Assembly: GCA_016210375.1 (NCBI GenBank)
Contig: JACQUH010000123.1
Span: 1-5,759 of the forward strand
Source of the DNA: Chloroflexota bacterium
GTDB taxonomy: Bacteria; Chloroflexota; Dehalococcoidia; Lucifugimonadales; JACPCL1
Length of the DNA: 5,759 nt
Direction of reading: 5' to 3'
Part shown: positions 1-5,164 of the stretch, piece after piece
How the letters are laid out: every line of letters starts with the position of its first letter
Position numbering within the stretch: the stretch's first letter is position 1
Program-made: the position numbers and the translations under genes
The notes under the pieces: generated by a model
Seen by the model: only the letters and a program-made list of their open reading frames with translations
Databases searched by the model: none
What the model was told of the DNA's origin: nothing

Positions 1-386
1 CGGACGTCATGGTCTCCGGCGGCGGCATGATTGCCACGGGGGCCACCGAGGCCGAGGTCCACGCCGCCCGGGAGAACGCCCGCCGGCGCATCGCATTCTA
101 TGGCTCCACCCGTACCTACAGGGGCGTGTGGGATGCCCACGAGTGGGGCGACACCTGCCTGCGCCTGCACGAGCTATCCCTGAAGGGCCGGTGGGACGAG
201 ATGCCCAGGCTCGTTGACGACACCATGCTGGATGCCTTCTGCGTCTCCGGCGACTACGATAGCATTGGCCCCAGGCTGAGGGAGCGGTTCGGCGGGTATG
301 CTTCCCGCATCTCCCTGGGCGTGCCCGAAGACCCCCGGCACCAGGATCGCCTGGGCGCGCTGATTGAGGAGCTCCAAGAGAGGTAG
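1..386 (+). CDS. LLM-class (luciferase-like) F420-dependent oxidoreductase, C-terminal part
   Basis: This is the 3' end of a gene that starts before the window; complete codons begin at base 3 and 127 residues are visible before the TAG stop at 384-386. The segment GGGMIATGATEAEVHAAREN, followed by RRIAFYGSTRTYR and, further on, a W-x-E-M...DD...LDAF stretch and a short G-x-x-x-I-x-x-x-L-R-E-R-(F/Y)-G-G tail, resembles the C-terminal end of bacterial luciferase-like TIM-barrel oxidoreductases, especially the mycobacterial/Chloroflexota F420-dependent subgroup. Members use reduced F420 (or flavin) to reduce or oxidise small organic substrates in the cytosol; the substrate cannot be told from this fragment. 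The cofactor-binding N-terminal half is outside the window, so F420 rather than FMN is inferred from family resemblance only. The methionine codon at 9 is internal, since the frame is open upstream of it. Confidence 0.8.
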   Translation, partial: DVMVSGGGMIATGATEAEVHAARENARRRIAFYGSTRTYRGVWDAHEWGDTCLRLHELSLKGRWDEMPRLVDDTMLDAFCVSGDYDSIGPRLRERFGGYASRISLGVPEDPRHQDRLGALIEELQER

Positions 387-445
387 AGAACGCCACCCTT
401 TGATGGTCATTGACCAAGTTACTCTATCTCAGTTCTCTATCTGCA

Positions 446-493
446 CCGCACCCTGAACGGTGCGGCATGATGCCCCAGCCTGAAGGCTGGGGC
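446..493. repeat. Tandem hairpins downstream of the oxidoreductase gene
   Basis: Three small symmetrical units follow each other. The first is a 7-bp stem, CCGCACC (446-452) with GGTGCGG (459-465). The second is an imperfect 11-base palindrome, GGCATGATGCC (464-474). The third is a perfect 9-bp stem, GCCCCAGCC (472-480) with GGCTGGGGC (485-493), and a TGAA loop. No T-run follows on either strand, so this is not a standard intrinsic terminator, although a hairpin directly after a gene could still protect mRNA ends. The same words (GGCATGATGCC next to CCCCAGCC/GGCTGGGG) recur in inverted order near the right end of the window, so this is a dispersed repeat rather than a unique site. Confidence 0.75.
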
Positions 494-509
494 AGAAAGA
501 AGCGTTTTG

Positions 510-572
510 AGATACTTACTAATGAATCATTGTGATGCGGCAAAGCCGCATCACAATGATTCAAGTGTATCT
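510..572. repeat. Long near-perfect palindrome (copy 1 of the dispersed element)
   Basis: The core is a 19-bp perfect stem (523-541 with 545-563) closed by a 3-base AAA loop. The stem continues outward: ACT (518-520) pairs with AGT (564-566) and AGATAC (510-515) pairs with GTATCT (567-572), leaving only TT and AA bulges on the left arm. In total about 28 bp are paired. The left core arm reads GAATCATTGTGATGCGGC. It resembles a REP/MITE-like element. There is no credible coding frame; reverse-strand frames through it owe their apparent peptide conservation to the repeat. The second copy lies at 2752-2895 in the opposite orientation. Confidence 0.9.
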
Positions 573-602
573 GCTCCCCCTTCCCATGCGGGAAGGGGGA
601 GC
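573..602. repeat. GC-rich 13-bp perfect hairpin attached to repeat copy 1
   Basis: GCTCCCCCTTCCC (573-585) pairs perfectly with GGGAAGGGGGAGC (590-602) around an ATGC loop. It abuts the long palindrome ending at 572. Read on the minus strand, bases 616-593 match 2752-2775 at 22 of 24 positions, which places this hairpin inside the same repeat family as the element after aroKB. It lies about 70 bases upstream of the small membrane-protein gene and could be transcribed in that gene's leader. No T-run adjoins it. Confidence 0.85.
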
Positions 603-673
603 CAGAGGGGATTAGGTTATTCAGTTGATGAACATTAGTCGGGCATGGAGGAGCAGGAGAGAGAGGTGCGCGG

Positions 674-982
674 ATGCTGCTATCCCTTGTAGCCATGTTC
701 TTCGCGGGCGTCTTTGTTGCCAACGGCGTTCCCCACTACACCAGGGGCGTCACCGGGCAGCGCCACATGACGCCCTTCGCCCGCAGCTCGCCGGCGGTGG
801 TCAACGTGCTGTGGGGCGCGGCCAACTTCGCCGTGGGCGGCCTGCTCCTGTGGCTGGGCCTGCGAGGGACGCCGGGGCTGGCACAGGCCATCGCCTTTGG
901 GGCCGGTGCGCTGCTCATCTCCCTGCGCCTGGGCCATATGTGGAGCAACCCCAATGCCCGGTTGCCGTGGCACAAGGGGTAG
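674..982 (+). CDS. Small hydrophobic membrane protein, unknown function
   Basis: It encodes 102 residues. The ATG at 674 follows a purine-rich GAGAGAGGTG stretch (about 659-668) at a suitable distance, and the encoded N-terminus is immediately hydrophobic. Three likely membrane segments are visible: about residues 1-17 (LLSLVAMFFAGVFVANG), about 40-61 (the VVNVLWGAANFAVGGLLLWLGL region) and about 66-86. The first is followed by NGVPHYTRGVTGQ and a TPFA segment that look conserved; the C-terminus is short and basic (NARLPWHKG). The resemblance is to uncharacterised small proteins with an N-G-(V/I)-P-H motif; no function is known to me. It lies 73 bases before aroKB on the same strand and may be co-transcribed with it, although nothing in it suggests a shikimate role. 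The hydrophobic pattern with charged ends favours this frame over the arginine-rich overlapping frames. Confidence 0.75.
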   Translation: MLLSLVAMFFAGVFVANGVPHYTRGVTGQRHMTPFARSSPAVVNVLWGAANFAVGGLLLWLGLRGTPGLAQAIAFGAGALLISLRLGHMWSNPNARLPWHKG

Positions 983-997
983 ACGTGGCGCGCCGAG

Positions 998-1014
998 GCT
1001 CCCCCTGCGAGGGG
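998..1014. repeat. Short fragment of the GGCTCCCCCT repeat with small hairpin
   Basis: GGCTCCCCCT at 998-1007 is identical to the ten bases at 2765-2774 and to the reverse complement of 594-603. It forms a CCCCT-GCG-AGGGG hairpin (1002-1014). It sits in the 73-base gap between the membrane-protein gene and aroKB, about 40 bases before the aroKB start. It may be an eroded remnant of the larger element; a chance match cannot be excluded at this length. Confidence 0.4.
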
Positions 1015-1055
1015 AACACCGTCCCATCCCAGAACCATTACCAGTTCAAAGGTTG

Positions 1056-2717
1056 ATGTCCATGGACAACATCGTCATCACCGGTTTCTCCGGCACAGGC
1101 AAGTCCCAGGTGGCCAGGGCCGTGGCGGACCTTCTGGGCTGGCAGGCCATTGACACCGACGCCGAGGTTGTGAGGCGGGCGGGGATGCCCATCGTACGCA
1201 TCTTCCAGGAGCGGGGCGAAGAGGGCTTCCGCGACACGGAGCGGCAAGTCCTCCAGGAGGCCTGCGCCGGCCAGCGGCGGGTCGTCGCCACTGGCGGCGG
1301 CGCCATCATGGACCCGGCTAACCGCAGGGCCATGGAGGCCACGGCCTTCCTGGTGTGCCTGGAGGCCCGCCCCGAGGTCATCTACCACCGCCTGGAGCAG
1401 GAGCAGAAGGCATCTCAGTCTCCCGAGGTCCGCCCTCTGCTCAGCGGCCCAGACCCCCTGGGGCGCATCCGGGAGCTGAAGGCCCAGCGCCAGCCCGTCT
1501 ACTCCCTGGCCCACTGGACCATCCACACCGACGCGCTGAGCATCCAGGAGGTGGTCCGGGCGTGGCGCACCTTTTCCAGCAAGATCCCCACCTCGCAGCA
1601 CAGCTTCTCCGGCAACTCAGACCTGGCCGCCGTGGTAGAGACCTCCACCGGCTCCTGCCCCGTGCTCGCTGGCTGGGGCCTCATCCGTCGCCTGGGGGAG
1701 CTTTTCCTTCAGGCAGGGATCAAAGGCCCCGTCTATGTCGTCACCGATGATCGGGTCGCTCCGCTGTACCTGGGCGCGGCGGAGCAGTCCTTACACGAGG
1801 CGGGAATAGAGTCCCACACCTTCACCTTCCCCGCCGGGGAAAAGAGCAAGTCTCTTCAGACGGCGACGGAGGTGTACGCCTGGTTGGCGCAGCGGAAGGC
1901 CCGCCGCGATGGTACGATGGTGGCCCTGGGTGGTGGAGTCACCGGCGATCTGACCGGTTTCGTCGCTGCCACCTACAACCGTGGCATGGGCTTCGTCCAG
2001 GTGCCCACGAGCCTCGCCGCCATGGTGGACGCCTCCATCGGAGGCAAGACCGCCGTGGACCTGCCCGCCGCCAAGAACCTCGTGGGCGCCTTTTACCAGC
2101 CCCGGCTGGTGGTGGCCGACGTCGCCGCCCTGCAAACCTTGCCGAAGCGCGAGACCATGGAAGGCTGGGCCGAGGCCATCAAGCACGGCTTGATCCTGGA
2201 TGCTCCCCTGTTCCGGACCTTTGAGGAGCAATCGGACGCCCTCCTGGCCCTGGAGCCGGAGCTGACCACCCGGGTCATACGCCAGAGCATGGCCATCAAG
2301 GCGCAGGTGGTCTCGGAAGACGAGCGGGAGACCCGGGGTGTGCGCGTGCTGCTGAACTACGGCCATACCATCGGCCACGGCCTGGAGTCGGCCACCGAGT
2401 ATGGCCACTACCTCCACGGCGAGGCCGTCGCCATCGGCATGACCGGCGCCGCGGTTATTGGCGCACGCCTGGGGATAACGCCGGGCGACCTCCTGGAGCG
2501 CCAGGGGGCCGTCCTGCGCCGCTTCAGCCTGCCCGTGGCCTGCCCCGGGGTAGACCTGGACAGAGTCGCGGCAGCCATGTCCCTGGACAAGAAGGCCGTC
2601 GGGTCCTCGCTCCGATGGGTGCTCCTGGAGGATGTGGGCCGCTCAACCACCCGCAACGACGTTCCCCCGTCCCTGGTAGAAGAGGTCCTGGAAAGCCTGG
2701 CCGGCTACGTTGCCTAG
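1056..2717 (+). CDS. aroKB: Bifunctional shikimate kinase / 3-dehydroquinate synthase (AroK-AroB fusion)
   Basis: The 553-residue cytosolic fusion carries two shikimate-pathway enzymes. Residues 1 to about 172 are shikimate kinase: Walker A GFSGTGKS (10-17), DTD (33-35), the FR pair with R59, GGG (80-82), lid RPLL with R126, and R145 in the nucleotide-side helix. Residues about 190-553 are 3-dehydroquinate synthase: PAGEKSKSL (259-267), the GGGVTGDLTGF dinucleotide segment (292-302), GGKTAVD (329-335), and the metal ligands E373 (WAEAIKHG), H437 (NYGHT) and H454 (HGEA). A polar linker of roughly 20 residues joins them. All key residues are present, so both activities are expected. DHQS acts at step 2 (DAHP to 3-dehydroquinate, NAD and divalent metal) and the kinase at step 5. 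The start is taken at ATG 1056; ATG 1062 is equally plausible, since AAAGG at 1048-1052 is better spaced (9 bases) for it. The open frame extends upstream to 897 but overlaps the preceding gene and lacks kinase similarity there. Confidence 0.95.
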   Translation: MSMDNIVITGFSGTGKSQVARAVADLLGWQAIDTDAEVVRRAGMPIVRIFQERGEEGFRDTERQVLQEACAGQRRVVATGGGAIMDPANRRAMEATAFLVCLEARPEVIYHRLEQEQKASQSPEVRPLLSGPDPLGRIRELKAQRQPVYSLAHWTIHTDALSIQEVVRAWRTFSSKIPTSQHSFSGNSDLAAVVETSTGSCPVLAGWGLIRRLGELFLQAGIKGPVYVVTDDRVAPLYLGAAEQSLHEAGIESHTFTFPAGEKSKSLQTATEVYAWLAQRKARRDGTMVALGGGVTGDLTGFVAATYNRGMGFVQVPTSLAAMVDASIGGKTAVDLPAAKNLVGAFYQPRLVVADVAALQTLPKRETMEGWAEAIKHGLILDAPLFRTFEEQSDALLALEPELTTRVIRQSMAIKAQVVSEDERETRGVRVLLNYGHTIGHGLESATEYGHYLHGEAVAIGMTGAAVIGARLGITPGDLLERQGAVLRRFSLPVACPGVDLDRVAAAMSLDKKAVGSSLRWVLLEDVGRSTTRNDVPPSLVEEVLESLAGYVA

Positions 2718-2751
2718 CGCCTTGGCCTCTCTGCTGCCTCGGGTGTTCACA

Positions 2752-2895
2752 CCTAACCCCCTTTGGCTCCCCCTTTCCCCCAGGCAAAGGGAGAGACGAT
2801 AGGTCTGAATCGGTGTGATGCGGCCTTGCCGCATCACACCGATTCTTCACAATATCGTCCCCCTCCCCTTCCAGGAGAGGGGGACCACAGAGGGA
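2752..2895. repeat. Nested inverted-repeat element (copy 2), MITE-like, non-coding
   Basis: An element of about 144 bases is built symmetrically around a central palindrome. From the outside inward, CCCTTTGG-type and GGCTCCCCC sequence on the left (2758-2773) mirrors GGGGGACCACAGAGGG on the right (2879-2894). A left hairpin (2767-2776 with 2786-2795, one mismatch) mirrors a right hairpin (2857-2865 with 2877-2885, perfect 9 bp). GACGATA (2795-2801) pairs with TATCGTC (2853-2859). The centre is the 18-bp stem at 2807-2845. It starts 35 bases after the aroKB stop. No transposase, no credible frame and no T-run terminator are present. The left half matches the repeat at 510-616 in reverse orientation. 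Confidence 0.8.
2807..2845. repeat. Central 18-bp perfect palindrome of repeat copy 2
   Basis: GAATCGGTGTGATGCGGC (2807-2824) pairs perfectly with 2828-2845 across a CTT loop. It differs from the core stem at 524-562 at two adjacent positions per arm (AT to GG on the left, with the matching AT to CC change on the right), so pairing is preserved in both copies. Confidence 0.9.
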
Positions 2896-2939
2896 GAGGT
2901 CGGATCGCCCAGGCACCGTATCTAGGCAATGACCTTTCG

Positions 2940-2983
2940 TCGGGAGGGATGCAGAACACTCCCTGGCAGGCATGACCTCCCGA
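2940..2983. repeat. Inverted repeat upstream of the candidate promoter
   Basis: TCGGGAGG (2940-2947) pairs perfectly with CCTCCCGA (2976-2983); inside it ATGC (2949-2952) pairs with GCAT (2970-2973), leaving a 17-base loop. It ends ten bases before the TTGACA candidate -35 box. It is not related to the flanking repeats. It could be an operator for a DNA-binding regulator, a leftover terminator stem without a T-run, or chance in GC-rich DNA. Confidence 0.45.
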
Positions 2984-2992
2984 GAGAAGCAT

Positions 2993-3022
2993 TTGACACC
3001 TTCCCGCAGCCCATAGTACCAT
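2993..3022 (+). promoter_or_regulatory. Candidate sigma-70-type promoter for the SAM riboswitch-mtnA operon
   Basis: A perfect TTGACA (2993-2998) is followed after 18 bases by TACCAT (3017-3022), matching four of six positions of the -10 consensus. Transcription would begin near 3029, leaving a leader of about 28 bases before the aptamer at 3057, which is a typical layout for S-box leaders. The -10 match is weak, so the exact start is uncertain. Confidence 0.45.
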
Positions 3023-3056
3023 GACACAATAACTGAATAGTCGTCCCGTTTACCTG

Positions 3057-3175
3057 CTCTTATCAGGAGTGGCGGAGGGACCGGCCCTGTGATGCCCGGC
3101 AACCAGTCTGGGCGAGGACATCGCCCCAGACATGGTGCCAATTCCGTCAGGCTTCTGTAGCCTGAGAGATGAGAG
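3057..3175 (+). promoter_or_regulatory. SAM-I (S-box) riboswitch aptamer
   Basis: The full SAM-I architecture is present. P1 pairs CTCTTATC (3057-3064) with GATGAGAG (3168-3175), 8 bp including one G-U. The conserved P2 core runs GGAGGGACCGGCCC (about 3074-3087) through GATGCCCGGCAACC (3091-3104). P3 is built from TCTGGG...CCCAGA around 3107-3129. The conserved GGTGCCAATTCC follows at 3134-3145. P4 is a perfect 7-bp stem, TCAGGCT (3147-3153) with AGCCTGA (3159-3165), and the closing GAGAGATGAGAG follows. In this class, S-adenosylmethionine binding stabilises P1 and promotes termination downstream. The aptamer sits directly ahead of mtnA, so methionine-salvage expression is expected to fall when SAM is abundant. 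Confidence 0.95.
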
Positions 3176-3186
3176 TGGGGAGCTTT

Positions 3187-3215
3187 AGCTTCTCGCTCTA
3201 TGAGGAGCTTTTTTT
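3187..3215 (+). terminator. Intrinsic terminator of the SAM riboswitch expression platform
   Basis: AGCTTCTC (3187-3194) pairs with GAGGAGCT (3202-3209), 8 bp with one G-U and a 7-base loop, followed by a seven-T run (3209-3215). It starts 11 bases after P1. The 3' strand of P1 (GATGAGAG) has partial complementarity to 3196-3201 within the terminator loop region, which suggests the alternative antiterminator pairing; that pairing is inferred. The mtnA start lies only 17 bases beyond the T-run. Confidence 0.85.
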
Positions 3216-3231
3216 GTGACCGGGAAGAGAG

Positions 3232-4269
3232 ATGCCTGAGATAGTGCCCCTGGAGTGGACCGGCGAGGCCCTACGCATCCTGGACCAGACAAAGCTGCCG
3301 CAGGAGCAGGCGGTGGTGGTGGCCCGGACCTACGTGGATGTGGCCAACGCCATCAAGGGCATGCAGGTGCGGGGCGCTCCGGCCATAGGCGTCGCAGGGG
3401 CCTATGCCATGGCTCTGGCCGCTAAGGCAGTGGCCACCTCGGACGTGCGGCGGCTCCAGGGCTATCTCGCGGAGGCGGGTCAGCAGGTGACGGCAGCGCG
3501 GCCCACGGCGGTGAACCTGGCCTGGGCGGTGAAGCGAGTGCTGAAGGCCGCGGCAAATGCTGCCTCCGTTGGGGAGGTGCGCCAGCGTTTGGAAGGGGAG
3601 GCGACGGCGATTCACCGGGAGGACATCGCCGCCAACCGGCGCATGGGCGTCCTGGGATCGGAGCTGCTGCCAAAGGAGGGCACCGTCCTCACCCACTGCA
3701 ATGCGGGAGCTCTGGCGACCGGGGGCTATGGCACCGCCCTGGGCGTCATAAGGGCCGCCTGGGAAAAGCACCGCAACCTGCGCGTGCTGGCCACCGAGAC
3801 GCGACCCTTGCTCCAGGGGGCGCGGCTGACCGCCTGGGAGCTGACCCAGATGGGCATCCCCACTCACCTGGTAGTGGACTCAGCAGCGGGCAGCCTGATG
3901 GCCCGGGGAGAGGTGGCATGTGTGGTGGTAGGCGCGGACCGCATCGCTGCCAATGGCGACACGGCCAACAAAATCGGTACCTACACCCTGGCGGTGGTAG
4001 CCCATGAAAACAACGTGCCTTTCTATGTGGTAGCCCCCACCAGCACGTTGGACCTGTCCGCCGCCACCGGCGAGTCCATACCGATAGAGGAGCGCAGCCC
4101 CGACGAGGTGCTGCTCTGGGGGGCACGGATGATCGCTCCCAAGGGCATGGCAGTGCGGAACCCGGCCTTTGACGTGACGCCAGCCAGGTATATATCAGCG
4201 ATCATTACCGAGCGAGGCGTGGTGCGCCCTCCCTATGGTGAGGGGCTGCAAAAGCTGGTGGCGGAATGA
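3232..4269 (+). CDS. mtnA: S-methyl-5-thioribose-1-phosphate isomerase (methionine salvage)
   Basis: This 345-residue cytosolic enzyme converts methylthioribose-1-phosphate to methylthioribulose-1-phosphate. Family signatures run in order: VRGAPAIGVAGAY (46-58), RPTAVNLAWAV (90-100), THCNAGALATGGYGTALGV (154-172) with the catalytic cysteine C156, ETRPLLQGARLTAWEL (189-204), and GADRIAANGDTANKIGTY (234-251) with the catalytic aspartate D236. The length is normal for the bacterial family. The presence of the Cys/Asp pair separates it from the related eIF2B-type subunits and supports isomerase activity rather than a regulatory homologue. ATG 3232 is preceded by GGGAAGAG (3222-3229) and follows the riboswitch terminator closely. 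The stop overlaps the mtnP start (ATGA at 4266-4269), which indicates translational coupling. Regulation by the upstream SAM-I switch is inferred from position. Confidence 0.95.
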   Translation: MPEIVPLEWTGEALRILDQTKLPQEQAVVVARTYVDVANAIKGMQVRGAPAIGVAGAYAMALAAKAVATSDVRRLQGYLAEAGQQVTAARPTAVNLAWAVKRVLKAAANAASVGEVRQRLEGEATAIHREDIAANRRMGVLGSELLPKEGTVLTHCNAGALATGGYGTALGVIRAAWEKHRNLRVLATETRPLLQGARLTAWELTQMGIPTHLVVDSAAGSLMARGEVACVVVGADRIAANGDTANKIGTYTLAVVAHENNVPFYVVAPTSTLDLSAATGESIPIEERSPDEVLLWGARMIAPKGMAVRNPAFDVTPARYISAIITERGVVRPPYGEGLQKLVAE

Positions 4270-5144
4270 GGGAGCGCCGGTCGAACCAGGCCAGAGTGGC
4301 CTTCCTAGGTGGCAGCGGGCTGTACGAGATGGAGGGCCTTTCCCGCGTGCGGGAGGTGAAGCCAGAGACCCCCTTTGGCGAGCCTAGCGATGCTATCATC
4401 CTGGGCGAGATGGAAGGAGTAGAGGTGGCCTTCCTGCCGCGCCACGGCCGCGGACACCGCTTCACGCCGGCGGAGATCCCGGCCCGCGCCAATATCTACG
4501 CCCTGAAGACCCTGGGGGTAGAGCGGGTCATCTCTGTCAATGCCGTGGGCAGCCTGAAGGAGGACGTGCACCCCCTAGACCTGGTGGTGCCCGACCAGAT
4601 CATAGACCGGACGCGCCAGCGGGCCAGTACCTTCTTTGGCGAGGGCATCGTTGTCCACGTTTCCTTTGCCGACCCCTTCTGCCCGGACCTGAGCGCCAGG
4701 GTGGCTGCCACCGCTAGAGAGACCAGAGCCAGGGTTCACGAAGGCGGGACAGCGGTGGTCATGGAAGGCCCCGCATTCTCCACCAGGGCGGAGTCGTTCC
4801 TGTACCGGTCCTGGGGGGCTTCGGTCATCGGCATGACCGTCCTGCCAGAGGCGAAGCTGGCCCGCGAAGCAGAGATGTGCTACGCTAGCCTTTCCTGCGT
4901 CACGGACTACGACTGCTGGCGCCAGACCGAGGAGTCGGTAACGGTGGAAATGGTAGTGGCCAACCTCCTCAAGAACGTGGCCACCTCCAAGGAGATCCTG
5001 CGAGGGCTGGTGACACAGCTCCAGGGCCAGCGCCAGTGCGCCTGCGCCACCGCCTTGCAGAACGCCATCATTACCTCCCGGGATGCTATCCCCGGGGCAA
5101 CGAAAGAGCGCTTGAAGCATCTAATCAGCAAATACGTTGCGTGA
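4266..5144 (+). CDS. mtnP: S-methyl-5'-thioadenosine phosphorylase
   Basis: The 292-residue enzyme cleaves 5'-methylthioadenosine with phosphate to adenine and methylthioribose-1-phosphate, the substrate of the preceding gene's product. Signatures of the MTAP/PNP (trimeric) fold are GGSGLY (15-20, phosphate loop), RHGRGHRFTPAEIPARANI (59-77), VNAVGSL (91-97), MEGPAFSTRAES (166-177), VIGMTVLPEAKLAREAEMCY (187-206) and VTDYDCW (212-218). The Met-Thr pair (190-191) and the aspartates of TDYD fit methylthioadenosine specificity with a 6-aminopurine base, as in human and archaeal MTAP. GPAF replaces the GPRF of the human enzyme, a variant I believe occurs in bacterial members. Its N-terminus has a short basic extension (MRERRSNQAR). 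It starts within the mtnA stop codon, so the two are co-translated, and it is followed after 20 bases by the rhodanese gene. Confidence 0.93.
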   Translation: MRERRSNQARVAFLGGSGLYEMEGLSRVREVKPETPFGEPSDAIILGEMEGVEVAFLPRHGRGHRFTPAEIPARANIYALKTLGVERVISVNAVGSLKEDVHPLDLVVPDQIIDRTRQRASTFFGEGIVVHVSFADPFCPDLSARVAATARETRARVHEGGTAVVMEGPAFSTRAESFLYRSWGASVIGMTVLPEAKLAREAEMCYASLSCVTDYDCWRQTEESVTVEMVVANLLKNVATSKEILRGLVTQLQGQRQCACATALQNAIITSRDAIPGATKERLKHLISKYVA

Positions 5145-5146
5145 CC

Positions 5147-5152
5147 AGGAGG
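5147..5152 (+). promoter_or_regulatory. Ribosome-binding site of the rhodanese gene
   Basis: A perfect AGGAGG lies two bases after the mtnP stop. It is 12 bases from ATG 5165 and 3 bases from an in-frame GTG at 5156, so neither spacing is ideal and the start remains open by three residues. Confidence 0.6.
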
Positions 5153-5164
5153 CAGGTGAGGGCT

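Noticed and set aside
472..493. Intrinsic terminator for the oxidoreductase gene
   Set aside because: The 9-bp hairpin lacks a T-run on either side and has a related copy elsewhere, so it is better described as a repeat.
446..602. CRISPR array or tRNA-like structure in the hairpin cluster
   Set aside because: The hairpins differ in sequence and length, with no regularly spaced direct repeats and no cloverleaf or CCA-like end.
424..723. Minus-strand frame with a peptide resembling one encoded on the + strand at 2763-2975 (both contain C-D-A-A-L-P-H-H)
   Set aside because: The shared peptide comes from the palindromic repeat read in opposite orientations; there is no start context, and the flanks are unrelated.
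897..1055. Upstream extension of the aroKB reading frame
   Set aside because: It overlaps the preceding gene and adds sequence unlike shikimate kinase; the kinase N-terminus (NIVITGFSGTGKS) fits a start at 1056 or 1062.
625..1056. Alternative frame on the + strand overlapping the small membrane-protein gene, ending in the aroKB start region
   Set aside because: Its product is arginine- and proline-rich low-complexity sequence typical of out-of-frame high-GC DNA, whereas the frame at 674-982 gives a coherent membrane protein.
2524..3141. Long minus-strand frame spanning the end of aroKB, the repeat element and the SAM riboswitch
   Set aside because: It crosses a well-supported gene, a repeat and a structured RNA on the other strand and has no recognisable domain.
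5036..5164. Upstream extension of the rhodanese frame into mtnP
   Set aside because: The extra 43 residues overlap the mtnP coding region and lie outside the rhodanese domain; an AGGAGG site after the mtnP stop points to a start at 5156 or 5165.
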